Shown piece by piece: positions 8,057-15,545 of a stretch of 41,117 nt of DNA (position 1 is the stretch's first letter; each line of letters begins with the position of its first letter). The position numbers were made by a program, and so were the translations under genes. The DNA comes from a virus, in the IMG/VR virus record IMGVR_UViG_3300023083_000107, positions 1 through 41,117 of that record; one strand, given 5' to 3'. The notes under the pieces are model-generated. The model saw only the letters and a program-made list of their open reading frames with translations, had not been told where the DNA came from and did not search any database.

Positions 8057-9084
8057 TGAACCCCTCCATAAATAAGCAGTTCGTTGACCGCCGGTTTCTG
8101 ATCGGCAGACGGAAATACCAGCCCATGATCATGTTCGCCGGTGGCGCCGCTGATGCTTTCCGCGATGTGCGTCAGAAGCAGCGTGTCGCCGAGCCCTGCT
8201 TCTCGGTTGTGCAGGTCAATCAGCTGGGATTCGACCGCCCTGCGGACTGCAGTCGTGTCTGGCTCCAGCTTGATTCGATAGACAATGGCCTTCTGTACTG
8301 GGGCGAGCACGTAAAGCTCTGCGGTCACTGGACGCCGCTCTTCTATGTGTATGCGGACGTCGGCCAGTTGTTCGGCATTGGGCACAGGATCCGGGTCATC
8401 GTCGCGCATGAAAAACAACGCAACGGTGCCAGGCCCCATGTACCTGCGGATACACCAGGCCCGGGTGACGCCGGGAACCTCGAGCGACCAGGTCACGTAA
8501 TCATCCTGGTTTCCCCCATGGGCAATGACTTGGTAGGAACGGATCACCCGTGAGCGCAACGCCTCAAGGCCTTCCAGGGCGACACCACCCGACAGACCAT
8601 CCGCGAGCACGGTGAAACGGCCGTTGATACCTTCGATGGGCTGCACAGCATTCATGACCAAGCCCGCCGATGCATTTCCCAGCGCCCCGGGATCCACTGC
8701 CTGAACGTGGGCAATATTGCTGCCCGCCAGGGTCACGACGGCATCTGTCACGCGGTAGACCCGGCCATCACCGAGTTGCATCAGCGTGTCGACATCAAGC
8801 ACCGCTCCGGAAGCAGCATCAAAGCCGACCTGACCGGACGCGGGTTGCGCGGCTTTACGAGGCTGCTGCAACCGTAGAGCAGCCAGGCGCTCCAGCGTCA
8901 TTTCATCGGCGGTATCCGGAAGGATCTGTTCGGCGATCCAGTCCAGATAACCGTAGAGCCCAAAGGCAGCGCCGCTGTGCGCACGGGCGAGTACTTGAGC
9001 ATCGGACTGACGTAACGCGTCACTGGTCAGATCAATCTGCGTACGGCTGATCAGTTGAGCAAGGGTGGGGGTTTCAAACGGCAT
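8044..9084 (-). CDS. Baseplate J-like protein (Mu gp47 type)
   Basis: 346 residues. PTLAQLISRTQIDL at the N-terminus, LERLAALRLQQPRKAAQPA and GYVTWSLEVPGVTRAW-like sequence (here YVTWSLEVPGVTRAW) identify the baseplate J/gp47 family, the main wedge subunit of contractile tails. It overlaps both neighbours by 11-13 bases, which points to coupled translation. Confidence 0.92.
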   Translation of the reverse strand: MPFETPTLAQLISRTQIDLTSDALRQSDAQVLARAHSGAAFGLYGYLDWIAEQILPDTADEMTLERLAALRLQQPRKAAQPASGQVGFDAASGAVLDVDTLMQLGDGRVYRVTDAVVTLAGSNIAHVQAVDPGALGNASAGLVMNAVQPIEGINGRFTVLADGLSGGVALEGLEALRSRVIRSYQVIAHGGNQDDYVTWSLEVPGVTRAWCIRRYMGPGTVALFFMRDDDPDPVPNAEQLADVRIHIEERRPVTAELYVLAPVQKAIVYRIKLEPDTTAVRRAVESQLIDLHNREAGLGDTLLLTHIAESISGATGEHDHGLVFPSADQKPAVNELLIYGGVQWLP

Positions 9085-9472
9085 ACATCACCTGCCACTG
9101 TTCAGATGGATCGAGACGCACGATTTGGCCGCTGGTGGTCGTCAGCACCACGCCGAGATTGAGTCGATTGATCGCCACTCGCTCGCTAGTGATGGCGATG
9201 TCACTGACTTGCTCGTCATCCAGCAACCACTGCAGCGCCTCCCGCGCGTAATATTCGGCATCACCGCGGGTCTGCGCTGTCAGCTTTACTCGCCGCAGCA
9301 ACCACAGCCGAGAACCGATACGGTCATTGGCCACGGATGGGTAGCTATCACCCCACCAGCCGTAGCGCTCTTCATCATCAAGGGGATCATCGGGCCCGGC
9401 CCTGCGCCAGGTGAACAAGCTGATGATCACCACCCGTAGCAATGCTTCTTCGAAATTGCCTGTAATCAACAT
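9074..9472 (-). CDS. Baseplate protein, Mu gp46 type
   Basis: 132 residues of the GP46 family (LFTWRRAGPDD, RYGWWGDSYP, SRLWLLRRVKLT). It has the size and place of gp25-like wedge proteins, between the spike gene and gp47. Its start touches the stop of the spike gene at 9472. Aromatic and Arg-rich blocks are as usual for the family. Confidence 0.9.
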   Translation of the reverse strand: MLITGNFEEALLRVVIISLFTWRRAGPDDPLDDEERYGWWGDSYPSVANDRIGSRLWLLRRVKLTAQTRGDAEYYAREALQWLLDDEQVSDIAITSERVAINRLNLGVVLTTTSGQIVRLDPSEQWQVMYAV

Positions 9473-9996
9473 TACCCACCTCCCACCGGTGGAGTGGTGA
9501 GTCCAGGGCCGGGGAAGATACCTCCGTGGGTATGCTTGACCTGGCTGATGCCGGCCGCGATCTGGTCGCCGTCGGAGATTATTTTTCCGCTGTGCTTGAG
9601 GACCGGTGCATCGATGTTTACTGCAGTCGCCTTGATGTTGAGAGTCTGCGTTTCGATATTTAAGGTCTGTGTTTCTATGTCGATGATCCGCCCCCGCTTG
9701 AAGTGAATCTTGTCGCCCTCGTCGGTAAAGATCGCGACCTCGCCGGGCTTCAGGGTCTGGATGCGGTATCGCCGGTCCGCGACCAGCAGCACCACGCCGT
9801 GGGAGCGGTCGCCGCCGAGGAAGGCAGCGATGCCCTCCGCCCCGGCCAGCGGCGTGCTGGTAAAACCGTAAGGCTCAAAGTGCTCAAGGCCGTCTTTGAC
9901 CTCTCCGGCGGTCAGGCGCATTTGCAAGGTGCGCATCTTTTTTGCCGAATCAGCCAGCACAACAGTGCCGCGAACCAGCAACTTCAGTAGGTTCAT
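9472..9996 (-). CDS. Baseplate spike protein V (Mu gp45 type)
   Basis: 174 residues. An OB-like N-terminal part (EHFEPYGFTSTPLAGAEG) is followed by a beta-helical stalk that contains an exact heptapeptide repeat, IETQTLN at 107-113 and 114-120. The C-terminus carries the His-X-His motif H155-T-H157, followed by a Gly/Pro-rich tip (GPGLTTPPVGGG). In related spikes the HxH motif binds iron at the membrane-piercing tip. It starts 4 bases inside the gp44-like gene. Confidence 0.88.
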   Translation of the reverse strand: MNLLKLLVRGTVVLADSAKKMRTLQMRLTAGEVKDGLEHFEPYGFTSTPLAGAEGIAAFLGGDRSHGVVLLVADRRYRIQTLKPGEVAIFTDEGDKIHFKRGRIIDIETQTLNIETQTLNIKATAVNIDAPVLKHSGKIISDGDQIAAGISQVKHTHGGIFPGPGLTTPPVGGG

Positions 9997-11108
9997 TCGG
10001 AGGATTTCCAGTCAGCAGGTAACAAGTATTCGAAGTTGTCTGCAGCGCCGCCCTTCTTCAATTTGCGCGCCTTGTGCGGGTCGAACGGCTCAGGCTCGAA
10101 ACCGTCGGGTGGACCGACCACCAGGGTGGTGACGGTGCCTTGGTCGTTGAGCGAATAGGTCACCTCGGCGATCAGCATGTCGCGGTCGAAGCCAACCAGT
10201 GGGTCAATCACTCGCACCAGCATGTTGTGCTTCCACAGCGAACCATTGGACTGGCGCCAGCCTTGGACCTTGTAGGTGGCGGTCAGGGCTTTTCCCATTC
10301 GGTTGCCGCGCTCCCAATTGGCGCGGCTTTGGGCCAGCGCATCAGTCATTTGGCCGGACTCCTGGATGATCAGCACGCGCGGGCGTGTGGTGCGAGGATC
10401 CTGCACGGTGGCCGACACGCCAGCGGCGGCTTCACCAAACGCCTCATCGTCACCACTGCGCTGACCCAGTACGCGGTATTCGGAAAACACACCCGAGAAG
10501 TCCAGCGGAGCTTCGCCGGACAGAACATTTTTGCCAACTTCGATAGCGTCCATCGCGCGGCCCTTGCTGCCGGGTTTGGCGAGCACCACGCTGCCGCTGG
10601 CATCGTCCGTGGAGAACACCCGGAACTTGGTCAACAGCCGGTCGATGGACTCAAATACGGTTTCACCGGGTTCAATGGTGTGATCGGACAAGGTACCGCT
10701 GTCAGGGATTTCACTGCGCACGAACAATCCATAAGGCGCCGCCAGCGCCTTGACGATGCTCAGCACGCCCTGCCCGCTCCACTGCCCCGGTTTATTGATC
10801 GCCGCGCAATCGACCAGGTCTGCAGCCAACGAACGCCCAGTAACCGACAGCGATATCTGCTTGTCGTCATGGCTGATCGGCGTCGCGAACACCCAGCCGG
10901 TGAGCACCAGATCGGCGCCAATGCGCACTTGACACTTGGCCCCTTGGCGGATGGGAATCGCCACCGTTTGCCCCGGCCATCGCCAAGTGATGCCCAGATT
11001 GAAGTCCCGCGCTTGTCGCTCAAGGCCTGCGGAGATTTCCACGGATTTCCAGCCGCCATAGTCCAGGCCGTCAACGGTGAGGCTGACGGCGTTCTGAGGG
11101 TCGAGCAT
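9993..11108 (-). CDS. Baseplate hub protein, Mu gp44 (gpP) type
   Basis: 371 residues. The N-terminus (AVSLTVDGLDYGGWKSVEIS) and the block GWVFATPISHDDKQISLSV are typical of the Mu P/gp44 and gp27-like hub family, which forms the channel between tail tube and spike. The strong intrinsic terminator just upstream (11123-11150) separates it from the 99-residue gene, so its expression by read-through depends on antitermination or on a promoter not recognised. Confidence 0.9.
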   Translation of the reverse strand: MLDPQNAVSLTVDGLDYGGWKSVEISAGLERQARDFNLGITWRWPGQTVAIPIRQGAKCQVRIGADLVLTGWVFATPISHDDKQISLSVTGRSLAADLVDCAAINKPGQWSGQGVLSIVKALAAPYGLFVRSEIPDSGTLSDHTIEPGETVFESIDRLLTKFRVFSTDDASGSVVLAKPGSKGRAMDAIEVGKNVLSGEAPLDFSGVFSEYRVLGQRSGDDEAFGEAAAGVSATVQDPRTTRPRVLIIQESGQMTDALAQSRANWERGNRMGKALTATYKVQGWRQSNGSLWKHNMLVRVIDPLVGFDRDMLIAEVTYSLNDQGTVTTLVVGPPDGFEPEPFDPHKARKLKKGGAADNFEYLLPADWKSSE

Positions 11109-11122
11109 GCGTTTCTCCGGGC

Positions 11123-11150
11123 GAAAAAAAACCCAGCGCTTGGCTGGGTT
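11123..11150 (-). terminator. Intrinsic terminator inside late operon
   Basis: On the minus strand, AACCCAGC, a 5-base loop and GCTGGGTT (11150-11130) are followed by a run of seven or eight T. It lies between the 99-residue gene and the gp44-like hub gene, in the middle of the leftward structural operon. Confidence 0.85.
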
Positions 11151-11183
11151 ACGTAGTACTGGCCGGATCTGATTCAGTTGAGC

Positions 11184-11483
11184 CTACTGATCAGGTCCGG
11201 GAACAAAATTATCATCTGGTGAAGCATCGCAACCTGAGCATTCGGTTTGGATATCGCTTCCTCCCGGTGTGTTTATATTTGAATGCTGGTAGTAAAGATC
11301 TCGCTGGCGAAGACAAGCTATGGCACGAGTAGCTTTTTGCAGCATCGAAGATTCATCAGCCGAAACAGCGGCATCTGACAGAGAGTTAACCTCGAACTGG
11401 CTAAGGGAGATCTTCCCCTCACGCTCCGCCGCCATGTCATCAATGCCATGCATCATTTCTTCAAAAATATTGCGCTTTTCCAT
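11184..11483 (-). CDS. Small accessory gene with antitoxin-like N-terminus
   Basis: 99 residues. The first 30 or so (KRNIFEEMMHGIDDMAAERE) resemble the start of HigA/NadS-type antitoxin regulators, but the helix-turn-helix that should follow is absent. Instead there is a short region with RATRAIACLRQRD-like sequence (here KATRAIACLRQRD) and a polar Cys-containing tail (ECSGCDASPDD). It sits between gpN and gp44 and ends at a strong terminator, so it looks like an inserted accessory gene (moron). No function is proposed. It is either a remnant of a regulator or a small protein that reuses the dimerisation part of one. Confidence 0.65.
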   Translation of the reverse strand: MEKRNIFEEMMHGIDDMAAEREGKISLSQFEVNSLSDAAVSADESSMLQKATRAIACLRQRDLYYQHSNINTPGGSDIQTECSGCDASPDDNFVPGPDQ

Positions 11484-11543
11484 AAGGGGCCTGCTGTTGC
11501 GTTCAGATTCGCGACTTCCATGAATACGGTTTCGCCTGCAAGC

Positions 11544-12797
11544 CTAACGCTGCGCAACCTTCAACGGCAACGGCGGCACAAACCCCGGGTGGGTGATGCG
11601 GTTGCGTTGCACCACCTCCCCGGCACGGGTCGCGTCGCCGAAGCGTCTGTAGGCCAGGACCAAAGCCGGTGTCGTCTCTGCAGGTTTGATTTCAACCAGA
11701 CGCACGCCCGACTTGGCCACCTCGCTCAGATGCTTGATCAGGGTCTGCCGCAAGCTGTTGAGCGCCTGATAGTGGCCCACATCTGCTTTCAACGCCGCTT
11801 GCCAGATGGCGTCAGCCAGTGTGTCGCGCAGTTCGATAACGTCATCGGCGACCGGTACTTCGGGACGTACCACGGGCTGCAGTGCCTGCTGGTCTATGGG
11901 CAGCACTGATCCCGACGACACGGGCTGATCAGTGATCGGCATCTGCGCGATGATCAACGCAACCTGCACCAGCAGCGCGTCCTGGACCAGGTTGGCAACG
12001 GCCTCTGCCACTGCACCGGTATCGGCACCGCTGGCATGGCTCACGGTATTGACGCTCTTCACCGCCGCGACGTGTCGGGTCGCACTGCCGATAGCGTTGC
12101 GATAACCCGTATCACTGGACACTGGCCGCGCACCGCCAGACAGCTCGCTGAAGTAGCCGGAGAGCATTGAACTGAGCGCAAATGGAGCGTTAACCAGCGA
12201 ATGGGCGAAGCTATCCAGGTTGGAATACAGATCGAGAAACGGCGCGAACTGGCGTTGAATCGCCATGTACGCCCCGGATAAACTGTTGCGTAGCGCTATG
12301 ACATTGATACGTGCAGCATCGACCTTGGCCATCGCCGCTCGGTAGCGGGCCAATCCCGAAGCAAGACCGCCTTCCGATGCCTTATTGACCTGCTGCTGGG
12401 TATTAACCCGAGCTGCAGGAAAGGTGCGTGGTCGTTCCGGGTAGAACGTCAGGTCAAAGCGCGCCATTCCGCCTTCGCGGCGTTCGTGCTGCAGATCGCA
12501 TTCACCGACCAGGACCTGCATGCGCCCCAGCCACGGGTGAACCAGTTCGCCTGGGCCCTCGGCTTCCAGCGCTTGGAGCAATTGATCCCGGCGCTCAAAG
12601 CAATCTTCACCGATGACAAACGCGGACAGCTTATGAACCTGCGCCCGTTTACCCAACTGTTCAAAGAACGGCTCGTCCCGCTGCGGGTATTCGTGCAGTT
12701 GGCCTTTGCGGCCGGTGGGCACCGAGGATGATTCAATCACGAAGCGCACGCCACGAAAGGACGCAGGCAGCAGGCTTTCCCGCCAGGTTGACGCCAC
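11544..12797 (-). CDS. DNA circularisation/tail protein, Mu gpN type
   Basis: 417 residues. The N-terminal region (WRESLLPASFRGVRFVIES, later HEYPQRDEPFFEQLG and HPWLGRMQVLVGEC) is the DNA_circ_N domain of Mu N (gp43-like). In Mu-like tails this protein belongs to the tail tip between tape measure and hub, despite the historical name. It follows the tape measure gene by 3 bases, the Mu order. Confidence 0.9.
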   Translation of the reverse strand: MASTWRESLLPASFRGVRFVIESSSVPTGRKGQLHEYPQRDEPFFEQLGKRAQVHKLSAFVIGEDCFERRDQLLQALEAEGPGELVHPWLGRMQVLVGECDLQHERREGGMARFDLTFYPERPRTFPAARVNTQQQVNKASEGGLASGLARYRAAMAKVDAARINVIALRNSLSGAYMAIQRQFAPFLDLYSNLDSFAHSLVNAPFALSSMLSGYFSELSGGARPVSSDTGYRNAIGSATRHVAAVKSVNTVSHASGADTGAVAEAVANLVQDALLVQVALIIAQMPITDQPVSSGSVLPIDQQALQPVVRPEVPVADDVIELRDTLADAIWQAALKADVGHYQALNSLRQTLIKHLSEVAKSGVRLVEIKPAETTPALVLAYRRFGDATRAGEVVQRNRITHPGFVPPLPLKVAQR

Positions 12798-12800
12798 GGA

Positions 12801-14717
12801 TTATCCTCCCGCGCTTAGGGTCCGGTAGCCGACCTTGGGGGTAACGGTCAGGCCGGGTTGATTGGTTTTCGGTTGTTCGACGCGGGTGCCAGGTGGTGCG
12901 CCCGTCAGGTTGATGTTGAGTTCACCCTGCAGCTTCGAAGCACTGTTGGCGGCCGACTGAGTTAACAGACTGCCCGGCGCTGGCAACGACGCCCTGCTGA
13001 GCAAGGCGCTGGACGATGGAATGCCCATTGCCTGATTGTTGGCCGCTTGAGCCGCGAGCGCAGTCTGCGGGGCGTTGACTGCGAGAAAAGCGCCAGTACC
13101 ACCACCCGCCCCTGCGTTACGTTGCCGCTGTTCGTCGGCGGCCTGTTGCACCTTGGCGGTCAACCCCGGCCCGCCCTCCTCCAGCCCCATGAGTTTCAGA
13201 ATCGGTTCAATGAACGGCTTGATGGTGTCGAACATTCCCTTGAACCAGTCGATGATCGGGCTCCAGTTTCTGACGATGATGCCCAGCGGTGACCAGTCGA
13301 ACACCTTTTTCATGAAGGCCATGAAAGGCGTGGCCATGGCGCTGATCAGATCCCACAGCGCCGTAAAAAACGGCCCGACCCGATCCCAGTTGGCGATGAT
13401 CAAACCTGCCGCTGCGGCAATCGCGATGGCGATCAGCCCGACCGGCGTTGCGGCAAAGGCGATGCCCATGATCCGCACTGCAGCGGTCGCGGCGAACACG
13501 GCCGCACGGATAACCGTGAAAGCCAGACCGGCCACTGCCAGCCCCCGGACCAGATTGGGGTTATCGGCGATCAGCCGCGCGATGGTTGAAATCATCGGTC
13601 GCAGCGCACTGGTCACGGCATTGACCCCGGGCAACATTGCATCGCCAATGGCGCGAGCGACACTGGCGGCGGCATTGCGCAGGAGCTGCAGGTTGTTCGC
13701 AGTGGTCGCGGCTCTGGCGGCATATTCCTGATCCATGGAGCCGCCGTACTGCTTCTGGTCCGTGACCTTGAGCAGGTTGTTCTGCAGCAGGTCCAGATTG
13801 GTCAGCAGCGGCGCGATGGCGCCCACAGACTCGCTGCCAAACAAGGTGGTCAGTAGCCCGGCCTGAGACTCAGGCTTGACCGCTTTGACCCGTTTCAGCA
13901 GATCAAGGATGGTGCCTTGCGCGTCGGTCTGCATGCCCTTGGCGACGGCCCTCGAATCCAGCCGCAGGGCTTTGAATGCCTGCTGCTGCCCCTTGCTGGC
14001 CGCCTTACCCTTGGTCAGGGCGAGCATGAAATTTTTAATGCCGGTGGCCGCCACTTCCTGGCCGACGCCGACACCCGCCATGGTCGCGCCCAGTGCCGCG
14101 ATCTGACCGGAAGCCAGACCCGCAATAGCCCCCAATGGCCCGATGCGGGTCACGATGTCGGAGATCTGCCGGGTGTTCGCTGGACCGGTGTTACCCAGAT
14201 AGTTGATCTTGTCCGCCAAGCCGACGACTTCAACCTGGGTGATTTTGAACGCCGTCCGCCACTTGGCCATCATGTCGCCGCTCTCTTCGGCGGTCTGGTC
14301 AAAAGCGATGCCCATTTTTACGGCGGCTTCAGCAAAACCCATCAGTTCGTCGCGGGCGATGCCCGACTGACCACCGGCCGCAACAATCTTGGCGATATCA
14401 CCCGCAGCCATGGGCAGCCGTTCGGACATCAGGGCGATGTCCTCCGCCATCTGCTTGAATTGCTCGGGCGTCTTGAAGTCGACCACCTTCTTGACGTCGG
14501 CCATTTGCGATTCAAACTCGATGGCCGCCCGCACCCCGCCCACAAAAGGCGCGGCCAGCGCGCCGCCGGAGACCAGATCACTGAAGCCGATTTTGCCCAG
14601 ACCGGTTTTATCGAGCCCCCTTTTGAAGCCTGCGATGTTCTTACGAATCCCGGCGAGTTTGGGCGATAGCTTGTCGACGCCGGTGATCAGCGCCTTGAGC
14701 TGGAACTTGTCTGCCAT
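12801..14717 (-). CDS. Tail tape measure protein
   Basis: 638 residues from ATG 14717; the frame opens one codon earlier at a GTG. It starts with a helical region, has hydrophobic segments in the middle (about 390-460, GLAFTVIRAAVFAATAAV and VGLIAIAIAAAAGLIIANW), and ends in a Pro/Ala/Gly-rich region. It sets tail length and is injected or ejected during infection. It starts inside the stop codon of the frameshifted chaperone (TGATG overlap). The length predicts a medium-length tail of roughly 95-100 nm by the usual rule of 1.5 angstroms per residue. Confidence 0.92.
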   Translation of the reverse strand: MADKFQLKALITGVDKLSPKLAGIRKNIAGFKRGLDKTGLGKIGFSDLVSGGALAAPFVGGVRAAIEFESQMADVKKVVDFKTPEQFKQMAEDIALMSERLPMAAGDIAKIVAAGGQSGIARDELMGFAEAAVKMGIAFDQTAEESGDMMAKWRTAFKITQVEVVGLADKINYLGNTGPANTRQISDIVTRIGPLGAIAGLASGQIAALGATMAGVGVGQEVAATGIKNFMLALTKGKAASKGQQQAFKALRLDSRAVAKGMQTDAQGTILDLLKRVKAVKPESQAGLLTTLFGSESVGAIAPLLTNLDLLQNNLLKVTDQKQYGGSMDQEYAARAATTANNLQLLRNAAASVARAIGDAMLPGVNAVTSALRPMISTIARLIADNPNLVRGLAVAGLAFTVIRAAVFAATAAVRIMGIAFAATPVGLIAIAIAAAAGLIIANWDRVGPFFTALWDLISAMATPFMAFMKKVFDWSPLGIIVRNWSPIIDWFKGMFDTIKPFIEPILKLMGLEEGGPGLTAKVQQAADEQRQRNAGAGGGTGAFLAVNAPQTALAAQAANNQAMGIPSSSALLSRASLPAPGSLLTQSAANSASKLQGELNINLTGAPPGTRVEQPKTNQPGLTVTPKVGYRTLSAGG

Positions 14718-14887
14718 CACGTCCCCTGCAGGGTCTGGTTAATTCGTTGCGCCTGGGTCAGCGATTCAAAGAGGATGTCCAGCGGCATCGCCATCATCGC
14801 GGCAGGATCTGCCTTCCAGAAATAGGCCAGGTCGTACACCACGGTGATCAGGTCTTGGACGTGCTCGACGCTGCGCTCATGAAAAAA
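14717..14887 (-). CDS. Frameshift extension of tail assembly chaperone (gpE' type)
   Basis: This frame has no usable start of its own. Entered by a -1 slip at the slippery heptamer, it adds HERSVEHVQDLITVVYDLAY and about 35 more residues ending at 14717. The sequence VYDLAYFWKADPAAMMAMPL is typical of the second half of P2 E+E'/Mu gp41-type chaperones. The fusion product helps assemble the tube around the tape measure protein, whose gene follows immediately. Confidence 0.85.
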   Translation of the reverse strand, partial: FFHERSVEHVQDLITVVYDLAYFWKADPAAMMAMPLDILFESLTQAQRINQTLQGT

Positions 14888-15144
14888 CCGGCGATTTCCC
14901 AGGCCAGGGTGTTGAGGTCCGAAAGGTCCAGTTGATTGACCGCCGACGGCGGGATGGCCGCGCAAACCGCGATGTATTTGGCGGCCACGTCCATGTCGAG
15001 AGCGACGGCCTCGTCTTTGTCGATCTTGTAGGGCAGCGCCTTGATGGTCCTGACTTCCTGCACGGTTGGGCGGCGCAGGGTTATTTCGGTGACCTGCTCA
15101 TCATGGGCGGTGATGGCCGTGGCCAGTTTCATGGGTGCGCTCAT
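14848..15144 (-). CDS. Tail assembly chaperone, Mu gp41/P2 gpE type
   Basis: 98 residues from ATG 15144; a TTG at 15150 would add two. TLRRPTVQEVRTIKALP and a small helical C-terminus match the tail assembly chaperone family between tube and tape measure genes. It overlaps the tube stop by 4 bases. Its last codons contain a slippery site that gives the longer fusion product, as in lambda G/GT and P2 E/E'. Confidence 0.88.
   Translation of the reverse strand: MSAPMKLATAITAHDEQVTEITLRRPTVQEVRTIKALPYKIDKDEAVALDMDVAAKYIAVCAAIPPSAVNQLDLSDLNTLAWEIAGFFMSAASSTSKT
14881..14887 (-). other. -1 ribosomal frameshift site T TTT TTC
   Basis: The minus strand reads GGT TTT TTC ATG in the upstream chaperone frame, so the heptamer TTTTTTC fits the X XXY YYZ rule exactly. 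A -1 slip gives TTT TTT CAT GAG, which is the frame of the conserved downstream half. The upstream frame ends 33 bases later at 14848. Confidence 0.85.
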
Positions 15145-15488
15145 TGCCAAATCCCTTTGTTGCCGTCGAATTGCATGTCGATGGTGCCGTCTTCGCCATT
15201 CACGCTGGGCTCGTCCACCAGGTACGCGCCAGACAGGACGTACACCTTGCCGTTCTTGAATTCGCAGGTGATGGTCATGTCGGTGTTGGTGGTCAATTGC
15301 TTGCGGGGAAAGTCAGGCGTATCGATGGCTTTGAATTTCAGATAAGGCGCCAGATCCTCCTCTTTGAAGAAGCCGGGCATGACGGTTTCGCGTTTCGTAT
15401 CGGTGAGCGGGGCTTCACCGCCGCCCATGATGGTGAGCTGGGCGCCGTCGACCTTGATGTAGCAGGTGCCCGCCACTTTTTGACCCAT
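15141..15488 (-). CDS. Major tail tube protein (Mu gpM type)
   Basis: 115 residues of the small contractile-tail tube family: GTCYIKVDGAQLTIMGGGE at the start, TITCEFKNGKVYVLSGAYL near the end. It forms the inner tube that is driven into the cell. It lies just after the sheath gene but is separated from it by an intrinsic terminator, which could set the sheath-to-tube ratio or be overridden by antitermination. Confidence 0.92.
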   Translation of the reverse strand: MGQKVAGTCYIKVDGAQLTIMGGGEAPLTDTKRETVMPGFFKEEDLAPYLKFKAIDTPDFPRKQLTTNTDMTITCEFKNGKVYVLSGAYLVDEPSVNGEDGTIDMQFDGNKGIWQ

Positions 15489-15506
15489 GGTCTTTTCTCC
15501 TAGATG

Positions 15507-15529
15507 AAAAAGCCCGCATCAGCGGGCTT
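15507..15529 (-). terminator. Intrinsic terminator between sheath and tube genes
   Basis: On the minus strand, AAGCCCGC, loop TGAT and GCGGGCTT (15529-15510) are followed by a short T run (TTTTTC). It stands between two genes that must both be expressed at high level. Confidence 0.8.
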
Positions 15530-15545
15530 GAAGGTTGGGCCGTTG

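Noticed and set aside
10074-11156. Long plus-strand open frame (360 codons)
   Set aside because: It is antisense to the gp44-like hub gene, runs across a terminator, and its sequence (runs of His, Gln, Arg) has no protein-like pattern. It is a G/C-rich shadow frame.
13075-13731. Plus-strand 218-codon frame
   Set aside because: Antisense to the tape measure gene; Ala/Ser-rich shadow without a ribosome site.
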